Of a stretch of 27,186 nucleotides of DNA, positions 20,575 through 27,186 are shown piece after piece. The stretch is from JBFJVZ01 sp041623895 (GTDB lineage Bacteria; Planctomycetota; Planctomycetia; Pirellulales; Pirellulaceae). Under the pieces are notes generated by a model that was not told where the DNA came from, did not search any database, and worked only from the letters and a program-made list of their open reading frames with translations. The position numbers were made by a program, and so were the translations under genes. The stretch lies in contig JBFJVZ010000044.1 in the NCBI GenBank assembly GCA_041623895.1, forward strand, positions 1-27,186, in the 5' to 3' direction. The first letter of the stretch is position 1, and every line of letters begins with the position of its first letter.

Positions 20575-21390
20575 ATGTCACACGTTTTGCAAATCAGTAA
20601 CCTTTACGTCTCTGTTGGCGACAAGCCGATTCTGCGAGGCGTTAATTTGACGATCAAGCATGGCGAGACGCACGCATTGATGGGTCCCAACGGCAGTGGC
20701 AAGAGCACGTTGGGTCTGGCGATCATGGGACATCCGGGCTACGAGGTCACCGACGGAAGTATTACGTTGGACGGCCAAGACGTGTTGGCGATGGAGCCCG
20801 ATCAGCGAGCCCGCGCGGGAATCTTCATGGCATTTCAACGCCCGATGTCGATTCCCGGAGTCAAAATGGCCGACTTCTTACGTCATGCAGCAACCAACGT
20901 GCGCAGACCGGACCGCAAGGAAGGCGAAGAACTGATTCCGATGCGCGAGTTCCGCAAGGAGCTGAAAGAAAAAATGGCTCACCTGCGGATGGACGTGGAG
21001 TTCGCCAGGAGATACGTCAACGACGGATTCTCTGGGGGCGAAATGAAACGAGCCGAGATCCTGCAGCTGGCAATGTTGCAGCCCAAGTTCGCTGTCTTGG
21101 ACGAAACCGATTCGGGCTTGGACGCTGACGCCGTGCGTTTGGCCAGCGAATCGATCGCCGATATCGGCCGCGAGAAAATGGGATTGTTGATCATCACTCA
21201 CCATGACAAGTTGCTGGAGCACAACCCACCCGATTTCACGCACGTGATGCTGGGCGGTCGCATCGTTGAAACGGGGGGCAAAGAACTGGCCGATGAATTA
21301 CACACCCGTGGTTACGACCGCATTCGTCAAGCGTACCCCGACGCGGAAGCAGCCAATCAAGAAATGTTGGCGGAAGAAGCTACCGCTTAA
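20575..21390 (+). CDS. sufC: Fe-S cluster assembly ATPase SufC
   Basis: A 271-aa ABC-type ATPase not linked to membrane transport. Walker A GPNGSGKST (37-45), Q-loop MAFQRPMSIPGV, signature FSGGEMKR (152-159), Walker B FAVLDETDSGLD (D176, E177) and H-loop THHDKLL. The Q-loop and DETDSGLD sequences are SufC-specific. It forms the SufBC2D scaffold and drives its conformational change by ATP hydrolysis. It is the first suf structural gene after the regulator, with sufB starting 42 bp downstream. The C terminus (DAEAANQEMLAEEATA) is slightly longer than usual. Confidence 0.97.
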   Translation: MSHVLQISNLYVSVGDKPILRGVNLTIKHGETHALMGPNGSGKSTLGLAIMGHPGYEVTDGSITLDGQDVLAMEPDQRARAGIFMAFQRPMSIPGVKMADFLRHAATNVRRPDRKEGEELIPMREFRKELKEKMAHLRMDVEFARRYVNDGFSGGEMKRAEILQLAMLQPKFAVLDETDSGLDADAVRLASESIADIGREKMGLLIITHHDKLLEHNPPDFTHVMLGGRIVETGGKELADELHTRGYDRIRQAYPDAEAANQEMLAEEATA

Positions 21391-21432
21391 GCAATAAAGA
21401 ACACAAAGCTACGACAACCTTCAGGATCCCAG

Positions 21433-22836
21433 ATGTCTACCGACGTAAAAGATGACGCCATCGGCGAAATCAATAAATACAATTTCCGCACCGAGACGAC
21501 CGGCGTATTCAAAGCCAAAAAGGGCTTGAACCGTGATGTTGTCCATCAGATTTCCGACATCAAGGACGAGCCGGATTGGATGCGCGAGTTTCGGCTCAAG
21601 TCATTGGAGATCTTCGAGTCCAAGCCGACACCGAAATGGGGCGGCGCGATCGATATCGACTTTCAAGACATTTATTACTACCTCAAACCAACCGACCATC
21701 AGGGCAAGACCTGGGACGATGTGCCCCAAGAAATCAAGGACACATTCGATAAGCTGGGAATTCCCGAAGCTGAAAAGAAGTTCCTGGCCGGTGTGAAAGC
21801 TCAATTTGAAAGCGAAGTCGTCTACGGCTCCCTTGAGGAAGATCTCGCCAAGCAGGGTGTCATCTTTACCGACACCGATACCGCCGTTCGTGAGCATCCG
21901 GAATTGCTGCGCGAGTATTTCGGCAAGGTGATTCCGCCGGCGGATAACAAGTTCGCCGCACTCAACAGCGCCGTCTGGTCGGGTGGATCCTTTATCTACG
22001 TTCCCAAAGGCGTGTCGATTGACTTTCCGCTGCAGGCCTATTTCCGCATCAACGCCGAGAGCATGGGTCAATTTGAACGAACGCTGATTCTGGTTGATGA
22101 AGGCGCCAATGTGCATTACGTCGAGGGCTGTACGGCGCCCATGTATAGCACCGAGAGTTTGCATAGTGCCGTGGTTGAAGTCATTGTCAAACGGGGCGCC
22201 CGCTGCCGATACACGACGATTCAGAACTGGGCCAACAACATTTACAATCTCGTCACCAAGCGAGCGTATGCCTACCGTGATGCGACCATGGAGTGGGTCG
22301 ACGGCAACTTGGGCAGCAAACTGACGATGAAGTACCCCGCCGTGCACATGATGGAACCGGGTGCCCGCGGCGAAATTCTCTCGATCGCCTTTGCCAGTGC
22401 CGGTCAACATCAGGATGCCGGTGCAAAGTTGGTTCACGCCGCGCCTCACACAACCGGCCAAATCATCAGCAAGAGTATCAGCAAGAATGGTGGCCGCAGC
22501 AGTTATCGCGGTCTCGTTCACGTTGACCCCGGCGCTTACGACAGCAAGAACAACGTTGTTTGTGACGCTTTGATTCTGGATTCCAAAAGCCGAAGTGATA
22601 CCTACCCTTACATCGAGATCGCTGAACAAGACGTTCAAATTGGCCATGAAGCCAGCGTGTCGCGGATTGGTGAAGAGCAATTGTTTTATCTACAAAGCCG
22701 CGGGTTGAGCGAACAAGAAGCCAGCACGATGATCGTCAACGGTTTCATCGAACCGCTCGTGAAAGAACTGCCGATGGAGTACGCGATCGAGATGAATCGG
22801 CTGATTCAATTGCAGATGGAAGGTAGTGTCGGATAG
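21433..22836 (+). CDS. sufB: Fe-S cluster assembly scaffold SufB
   Basis: A 467-aa protein with the full SufB layout: N-terminal helices ending in PDWMREFRLKSLEIFES, then the beta-helix core with GCTAPMYSTESLHSAVVEVI, IQNWANNIYNLVTKR and GRSSYRGLVHVDPGAYDS, and the C-terminal VNGFIEPLVKELPMEYA. The Cys proposed to take up sulfur/cluster is C377 in NNVVCDALIL, with H405/E406 in IGHEASVS. It is the assembly scaffold for nascent clusters with SufC and SufD. Length is typical (about 470-495). AGGA precedes the ATG. Confidence 0.97.
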   Translation: MSTDVKDDAIGEINKYNFRTETTGVFKAKKGLNRDVVHQISDIKDEPDWMREFRLKSLEIFESKPTPKWGGAIDIDFQDIYYYLKPTDHQGKTWDDVPQEIKDTFDKLGIPEAEKKFLAGVKAQFESEVVYGSLEEDLAKQGVIFTDTDTAVREHPELLREYFGKVIPPADNKFAALNSAVWSGGSFIYVPKGVSIDFPLQAYFRINAESMGQFERTLILVDEGANVHYVEGCTAPMYSTESLHSAVVEVIVKRGARCRYTTIQNWANNIYNLVTKRAYAYRDATMEWVDGNLGSKLTMKYPAVHMMEPGARGEILSIAFASAGQHQDAGAKLVHAAPHTTGQIISKSISKNGGRSSYRGLVHVDPGAYDSKNNVVCDALILDSKSRSDTYPYIEIAEQDVQIGHEASVSRIGEEQLFYLQSRGLSEQEASTMIVNGFIEPLVKELPMEYAIEMNRLIQLQMEGSVG

Positions 22837-22896
22837 AGGCCAACCGCCGCCGACGCATGCTCTTCAGCCAGTTCAACGAATTCCCAATAGACAACG

Positions 22897-24201
22897 ATGA
22901 CTCAAGCGACAACATTGACCTTCGATGCCACCGGTTTTGATGCCTTTCTCGCCTCGCAAGACGAACCGGATTGGTTGACAGATTTGCGGCAGGACGCCTG
23001 GCACCATGCCGAACAGATGCAGTGGCCTGAACGCCGCCACGAGGAATGGATCCGCACGGACATCCGAGCCTTTCAAATTCTCAAGTACGGATTGCCGGCG
23101 ACGTCAGTGGATTCATACACCACGCGGCATCAGATGCTGGCCGGAGTGGACGTTGCCGGTGCGATGGAGACCGTTGACAGCCATGTGGTCAGTGAATCGC
23201 TGGACCCTGAACTTGCCGACAAAGGGGTCGCTTTCGGAAGTTTGCAAAGACTTGCCCGTCAGTGTCCCGAACTCGTTCGCCCGCATCTGTTCACTGCTTT
23301 CGATCCCGATTACGACAAGTTTGCCGCCCTGCACGCGGCCTTCACCACCGGTGGCCAGTTTCTGTACGTTCCCCGCGGTGTGGTCATTGATCGGCCGCTG
23401 CACATTGGATCGATGATGACCGATGGCGGAACCGATACCACGCACACATTGATCGTGTTGGATGAGGCCGCCGAAGCAACGGTGCTGCACGAGTCAAATA
23501 GCACCTCAGCTGACGCGGCGGGTCTGCACTTGGGTGCGGTTGAGTTGATTCAAAAGCCGGGCTCGCACTTGCGTTACGTTAATCTTCAGGAATGGGGTCA
23601 CAAGACATATCACTTTGCTCACCAAAAGGCCCGTATCGATCGTGACGCTTCGATTCAGTGGACGATCGCGGCGATGGGTTCGCAACTTTCCAAGGTCAAT
23701 CAGTCGGTCGATCTGATCGGTCCGGGCGCCGACAGCCAGGTCAACGGTGTGATGTTTACCGAAGGACGGCAGCATTTGGCCTACCATACTTTGCAGCACC
23801 ACCGTGCACCGAGTTGCCACAGTGATTTTCTGTACAAAGCTGCCCAGCAAGACAAGAGCCGGACCGTGTGGCGGGGGATGATCAAGGTTGATCCGGTGGC
23901 TCAAAAGACCGACGGATATCAACGCAATGACAACCTCGTCTTATCTCCGACGGCTCGAGCCGATTCGATTCCCGGTTTGGAAATCGAAGCAGATGATGTT
24001 CGCTGCACACACGGCAGTACGACGGCCAAAGTTGACGAGGAACAGATTTTTTATGCTCGCTGTCGGGGTTTTACACGCAAAGAAGCAACTCGTATGATTG
24101 TGACCGGTTTTTTTCAACAAATCTTTGATCGGATCACGATCGAAAGTGTTCGTGATGCACTTGGCGCGGCGATTGCGCGTCAAGTCCGTGAATATGAGTA
24201 A
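22897..24201 (+). CDS. sufD: Fe-S cluster assembly protein SufD
   Basis: A 434-aa SufB paralogue. The N terminus has EPDWLTDLRQDAWHHAEQMQ, the core FLYVPRGVVIDRPLHIG and LRYVNLQEWGHKTYHFAHQK, and the C-terminal block SIPGLEIEADDVRCTHGSTT with H372, matching the functionally important His of E. coli SufD. VDEEQIFYARCRGFTRKEA is the usual SufD ending region. It forms a heterodimer with SufB and helps iron acquisition or cluster formation. It follows sufB after 60 bp on the same strand. Order C-B-D rather than B-C-D is one of several known arrangements. Confidence 0.96.
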   Translation: MTQATTLTFDATGFDAFLASQDEPDWLTDLRQDAWHHAEQMQWPERRHEEWIRTDIRAFQILKYGLPATSVDSYTTRHQMLAGVDVAGAMETVDSHVVSESLDPELADKGVAFGSLQRLARQCPELVRPHLFTAFDPDYDKFAALHAAFTTGGQFLYVPRGVVIDRPLHIGSMMTDGGTDTTHTLIVLDEAAEATVLHESNSTSADAAGLHLGAVELIQKPGSHLRYVNLQEWGHKTYHFAHQKARIDRDASIQWTIAAMGSQLSKVNQSVDLIGPGADSQVNGVMFTEGRQHLAYHTLQHHRAPSCHSDFLYKAAQQDKSRTVWRGMIKVDPVAQKTDGYQRNDNLVLSPTARADSIPGLEIEADDVRCTHGSTTAKVDEEQIFYARCRGFTRKEATRMIVTGFFQQIFDRITIESVRDALGAAIARQVREYE

Positions 24202-24248
24202 CAAAATAACTTTGGCTGTGAACTGAACAATTTTTCAAGGTGATCAAA

Positions 24249-24569
24249 ATGGCGCTGGCTGAAGACACGGTGCGCGAAGCACTCAAGCAGGTGATCGATC
24301 CCGAGTTATACGTCAATATCGTTGACCTGGGCCTGATATACGTCATTCAGATCGGCGAGGAAAAAGAAGACGGTCGTCATGATGTCAATATCGAAATGAC
24401 CATGACCAGCCCCATGTGTCCAGCAGGACCTCAGTTGGTATCAGGAACGAAGGCCGCTGCAGAGGGGTTGGAGGAAGTCGATACGTGTGATGTAAAAGTG
24501 GTGATGGATCCACCCTGGTCATCCGATAGAATGACCGATGAAGCTCGAGATCATCTCGGTATCTTTTAG
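24249..24569 (+). CDS. sufT: MIP18/DUF59 Fe-S maturation protein, SufT-like
   Basis: A 106-aa single-domain protein of the MIP18/DUF59 family: VREALKQVIDPELYVNIVDL, then GLIYVIQI, MTMTSPMCPAGPQL with the conserved Cys (C57), and CDVKVVMDPPWSSDRMTDEA. These small proteins help deliver Fe-S clusters to apo-targets (SufT, Cia2/Fam96 relatives, also PaaD). A location directly after sufD (47 bp) supports the Fe-S role. ATG 24249 is chosen over GTG 24240 because AAGGTGATC, an excellent Shine-Dalgarno, lies just upstream and overlaps that GTG. No sufS desulfurase or sufU/sufE follows in the window. Confidence 0.9.
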   Translation: MALAEDTVREALKQVIDPELYVNIVDLGLIYVIQIGEEKEDGRHDVNIEMTMTSPMCPAGPQLVSGTKAAAEGLEEVDTCDVKVVMDPPWSSDRMTDEARDHLGIF

Positions 24570-24592
24570 TTTCCCTTCGGGGGGCGCTTCTC

Positions 24593-25627
24593 ATGCGTAT
24601 CTTTGTGGGCGAGTTTGTTTGTGGCGGCGGTTTTGCTCAACAGCCAACGGGCAAAATCCCCGTTGGGCTGCGCCAAGAAGGCTCGGCAATGTTGAAGGCC
24701 GTGAGCCTGGATCTGGCCCAGATCGCTGAGGTCGTTGCTGCGGTGGACCCTCGTTTGGGGATCGAGCTTGATCACGTGGAAACGGTCGCGATCGATTCGG
24801 GACAGGCCATATTGGGCCAATGGATTGCCGCGGCACGCGGCTGTGACGCGGCTTTGATCGTGGCTCCGGAAAGCGACGGCGTGCTGGCCAAAGCGGTTGG
24901 AATGCTTCGCGCAGCAGGCGTCGATGTGATTGCCGGCAGCGCTGACTTCCTGCGCACGGCCAGCGACAAACTATTAACCGCAAAGACACTGCATGCGGCC
25001 CGTGTTGCACATCCGCCGTTTCTGGCGAAAAGCGACAATCGTTTCGACAACGAAATGGAAGGCTTCGCCCGATACGTGCTGAAACCAAGAGACGGTTGCG
25101 GCACGCAGGCGATCAGAATCTTTGACTCACTGGCCAAGGCCAAGGCGGAATTAACGGGCGGCCTCTTGTTGCAGCCCTGGATACCGGGGCAGCCGATTTC
25201 CGTCAGCCTGGTCGCTTCGGGTTCACATCAAACGTTCTTGCCCGCGGTGCACCAGAGCATCTGCAGCGAAACTTGTGGCTACGCCGGCGGCAGCGGCCCG
25301 CTGGATGATGATGCTCAGCGCCGAGCCACCGCCTTAGCGGCACTTGCAGTCAATGCCATTTCAAACGCTCGAGGATTTGTCGGCGTCGATCTGATCCTGG
25401 GAAAGCGGCCCAGTGATGATGTGGTCATCGAAATCAATCCTCGTTTGACCACTTCGTATGTGGGCTTGAGAAAAATGATCAGCGGCAATCTTGCGGCGCG
25501 GTTGTTCGATCTGGAAACGGGTCCCGTCGCCTGCTCGCATGCGGTCGATTCCGTGCGTTGGACAACCGATGGCCAGGTCTGGATCAACGATATCCCAGTC
25601 AACGAAACGATTGCTGATCACGTGTGA
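24593..25627 (+). CDS. mfnD: MfnD-like ATP-grasp ligase (methanofuran-type cofactor biosynthesis)
   Basis: A 344-aa ATP-grasp enzyme. The N-terminal domain is followed by SADFLRTASDKLLTAKTLHA, the ATP-lysine region YVLKPRDGCGTQAI, LLLQPWIPGQPISVSL and the metal-binding end GFVGVDLILG...VVIEINPRLTTSYVGL with E280 and N282. This resembles the MfnD tyramine-glutamate ligase of methanogens and the 'orf17' ATP-grasp proteins of H4MPT-using methylotrophs. It would join glutamate to tyramine (or a related amine) for the side chain of methanofuran/methylofuran. It is 23 bp after the sufT-like gene, preceded by a G-rich ribosome binding site, and its TGA overlaps the next start by 4 bp. The exact substrate in planctomycetes is uncertain. 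Confidence 0.82.
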   Translation: MRIFVGEFVCGGGFAQQPTGKIPVGLRQEGSAMLKAVSLDLAQIAEVVAAVDPRLGIELDHVETVAIDSGQAILGQWIAAARGCDAALIVAPESDGVLAKAVGMLRAAGVDVIAGSADFLRTASDKLLTAKTLHAARVAHPPFLAKSDNRFDNEMEGFARYVLKPRDGCGTQAIRIFDSLAKAKAELTGGLLLQPWIPGQPISVSLVASGSHQTFLPAVHQSICSETCGYAGGSGPLDDDAQRRATALAALAVNAISNARGFVGVDLILGKRPSDDVVIEINPRLTTSYVGLRKMISGNLAARLFDLETGPVACSHAVDSVRWTTDGQVWINDIPVNETIADHV

Positions 25628-26646
25628 ATAGACTGAGTGTCGATCGTGTTGTCGGTGCCGACATCGGCGGCGCAAACTTGAAATACGCGAGTGATCGGGG
25701 CACAGCCTTCTCGCGTCCGTTCGCATTATGGCGACATCCGGATCAATTAAGTGCCGCCATCCAGCATGACCTGTCGCGATTTTCTGCGATCGACACGCTG
25801 GCCGTCACCATGACGGGTGAGTTGGCAGATTGTTTTGTTGATCGCCAGATCGGTGTTCGATCGATCGCCCAGGCAACCAGTGAAGCCGCCCATGCGCTAG
25901 GCGTCGGTCGCGTTCTGTTTTATGGCATGGATGGTCGTTTTCACGAGCTGGCTGCTGCCAGCCGCGAAATCGACATCATTGCGGCAGCCAATTGGCACGC
26001 GCTGGCCAGTTACGTCGGTCGACACATCATCGGCGACGGGCTGTTGGTGGACGTCGGCTCGACAACCACCGACATCATCGCGATTGTAAACGGGAAAATC
26101 GCGACAGCCGCACGCAGCGACCACGATCGTTTGGCGGAGGGTTCGCTGGTTTACGTCGGTTGCCGGCGCACCCCCGTTTGCGCATTGGTTGAACATTTGG
26201 ATTTCGACGGCCGCGAGATACCCGTGATGAATGAGCTGTTTGCGACGATCGATGATGCGCGAATCATGTTGGCAAAGCAGCCGGAGGCTCCCGAGGATAC
26301 TGATTCGGCCGATGGCAAGCCGAGGACCCGCGAGTTTGCCGCCAATCGCCTCGCGCGAATGATCGGTTTGGATCGGCGGCAAGTCACGCTACAGCAGGGC
26401 ACGCACTTGGCCAGCCAGGTTTATGGAGCTGCCAAACGGCGGATCATGCAAGCTCTGACTCGATTCTCGCTTGCCGCTACCGCCGTGGTTCTCAGTGGGC
26501 ACGGACAAGATCTGGTTGAGTTGCCGGCCGCTACAGAGTTTCATTTACTGTCAGACCGACTCGGCCCGGAGGTCTCGCGGTGCGCGCCTGCGTTCGCTGT
26601 TGCCCGTTTATGCGGCGCAAACCAGGTTTCCCGAGCGAGCGTTTAA
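25624..26646 (+). CDS. mfnF: MfnF-like / H4MPT-linked C1 transfer pathway protein (hydantoinase-like fold)
   Basis: A 340-aa protein of the hydantoinase A/oxoprolinase-like ASKHA group. Phosphate-binding loops are VVGADIGGANLKYA (10-23) and LLVDVGSTTTDIIAI, and later AAKRRIMQALTRF and AAATEFHLLSDRLG-type C-terminal sequence are seen. In methanogens a member (MfnF) joins the furan phosphate to glutamyl-tyramine; bacterial members are marked as unknown proteins of the tetrahydromethanopterin C1 pathway. The start is GTG in a GTGA overlap with the ATP-grasp gene, so translation is coupled. The kinase gene follows after 3 bp. I infer the same role as MfnF from this neighbourhood. Confidence 0.82.
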   Translation: MNRLSVDRVVGADIGGANLKYASDRGTAFSRPFALWRHPDQLSAAIQHDLSRFSAIDTLAVTMTGELADCFVDRQIGVRSIAQATSEAAHALGVGRVLFYGMDGRFHELAAASREIDIIAAANWHALASYVGRHIIGDGLLVDVGSTTTDIIAIVNGKIATAARSDHDRLAEGSLVYVGCRRTPVCALVEHLDFDGREIPVMNELFATIDDARIMLAKQPEAPEDTDSADGKPRTREFAANRLARMIGLDRRQVTLQQGTHLASQVYGAAKRRIMQALTRFSLAATAVVLSGHGQDLVELPAATEFHLLSDRLGPEVSRCAPAFAVARLCGANQVSRASV

Positions 26647-26649
26647 GCG

Positions 26650-27186
26650 ATGCGGCGAGTCGTGAAAGTGGGTGGTAGCCTGTTGCAGCAAGCTAATTTG
26701 CCGCGGGATTTAGTGGCATGGCTATCATCGCAGCAGCCGGCGGAAACATTGCTCATCGTCGGTGGCGGCGAGTTAATCGAGGCAATCAGGAGAATCGATC
26801 GCGCGGCGTCAAATGACCCGGCAACTGTCCATTGGCGCTGTGTCGACCTATTGCAGACAACGTATCAGTTCGTGAAAGACTGGTACCCAAACTGGGAATC
26901 CATCGAAACGGTTGCCGAATTTCAGCGAGCGCTTGATTGCGGCTTTTCAAACTCGCGACCAACGCTGGTTGCTGTGGGCTCGTTTTACCGGCCGGAAAGC
27001 GACGGCGGACTGCCCACCGACTGGAGAACAACGACCGACGCAATCGCCGCCCTGTTGGCAATCAAGTGCTGCAGTGACGAACTGGTATTGCTAAAGTCTT
27101 GCCAAGTCGACGATTCGCTCTCGATCAACGAACTGGCAGCCGCCGGCATCGTTGACGAAGCGTTACCGCTGATCGCCGCTCAAGTC
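26650..27186 (+). CDS. mfnE: MfnE-like amino acid kinase family protein, 3' end missing
   Basis: 179 codons are open to the right edge with no stop; family members are about 200-240 aa, so only the end is missing. It has the amino acid kinase N-terminal loop VVKVGGSLL (4-12), LLIVGGGELIEAIRRID, and the later TDWRTTTDAIAALLAIK block, which corresponds to the W(D/x)xTSDSIAAxLA region of the MfnE aminomethyl-furan phosphate kinase. The predicted job is to phosphorylate the furan intermediate before MfnF uses it. It starts 3 bp after the mfnF-like stop and is surely in the same transcript. Another small-molecule kinase is possible, but three neighbouring steps of the same pathway make this reading likely. 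Confidence 0.8.
   Translation, partial: MRRVVKVGGSLLQQANLPRDLVAWLSSQQPAETLLIVGGGELIEAIRRIDRAASNDPATVHWRCVDLLQTTYQFVKDWYPNWESIETVAEFQRALDCGFSNSRPTLVAVGSFYRPESDGGLPTDWRTTTDAIAALLAIKCCSDELVLLKSCQVDDSLSINELAAAGIVDEALPLIAAQV

Noticed and set aside
21601..22680. Long open frame (359 codons) on the minus strand
   Set aside because: It is fully antisense to sufB, whose motifs are intact; its composition follows from sufB codon bias.
1..27186. CRISPR array, tRNA/rRNA genes, insertion sequence or prophage
   Set aside because: No regularly spaced repeats, no tRNA or rRNA sequence, and no transposase, integrase or phage genes were seen.

Overview
The window looks like a chromosomal segment of a planctomycete, probably Pirellulaceae/Rhodopirellula-like. 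The reasons are an ECF sigma factor coupled to a Ser/Thr kinase that carries an anti-sigma-type zinc motif, a run of methanofuran-type C1-cofactor genes in a bacterium, moderate GC with frequent GTG/TTG starts, and many short palindromic repeats whose read-through gives 'APAEP'/'GSAGASPS'-like peptides. The taxonomic call is inference from gene content. No rRNA, tRNA, CRISPR array, transposase or integrase was seen.

Layout. 1-316 (-) is the 5' part of a radical SAM gene (amrS-like) that runs off the left edge. 615-3324 (+) is a signalling operon: ECF sigma factor, zinc-motif/Ser-Thr kinase/TM protein, secreted coiled-coil protein. It ends at a strong inverted repeat at 3405-3437. 3821-7957 (-) holds a guanine deaminase-like amidohydrolase and mutS. 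8290-10892 (+) holds an orphan RbsC-type permease with an unusual insert, then a DEAD-box RNA helicase. 11025-11249 (-) is a BON-domain protein. 11250-12324 has no protein gene; it contains dispersed hairpin repeats and a candidate structured RNA (about 11929-12169) ending in an intrinsic terminator. 12325-14046 (-) is a histidine kinase/response regulator pair. 14318-18472 (+) is a tail-anchored protein followed by an ABC-2 exporter: an ATPase and a permease with a large propeller-like domain. A palindromic repeat sits between the two exporter genes. 18479-19582 (-) is a glucose dehydrogenase-like MDR enzyme with Asp at a zinc-ligand position.

19842-27186 (+) is one long co-directional run: a SufR-like iron-sulfur regulator, sufC, sufB, sufD, a SufT/MIP18-like gene, then an MfnD-like ATP-grasp ligase, an MfnF-like protein and an MfnE-like kinase cut by the right edge. 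Gaps are mostly 3-60 bp, with a 4-bp overlap between the mfnD-like and mfnF-like genes. The first block builds Fe-S clusters. The second probably makes a methanofuran/methylofuran-type cofactor for tetrahydromethanopterin-linked formaldehyde oxidation, which involves Fe-S/molybdenum enzymes. A 38-bp dyad upstream of the regulator is a candidate operator.

The most noteworthy signals are the suf-methanofuran linkage, the structured RNA candidate, a hairpin repeat family with compensated arm changes between copies, the 38-bp dyad, the exporter permease with a propeller-like module, and the orphan sugar permease with an inserted domain. All calls come from reading the sequence by eye; no database search was run.
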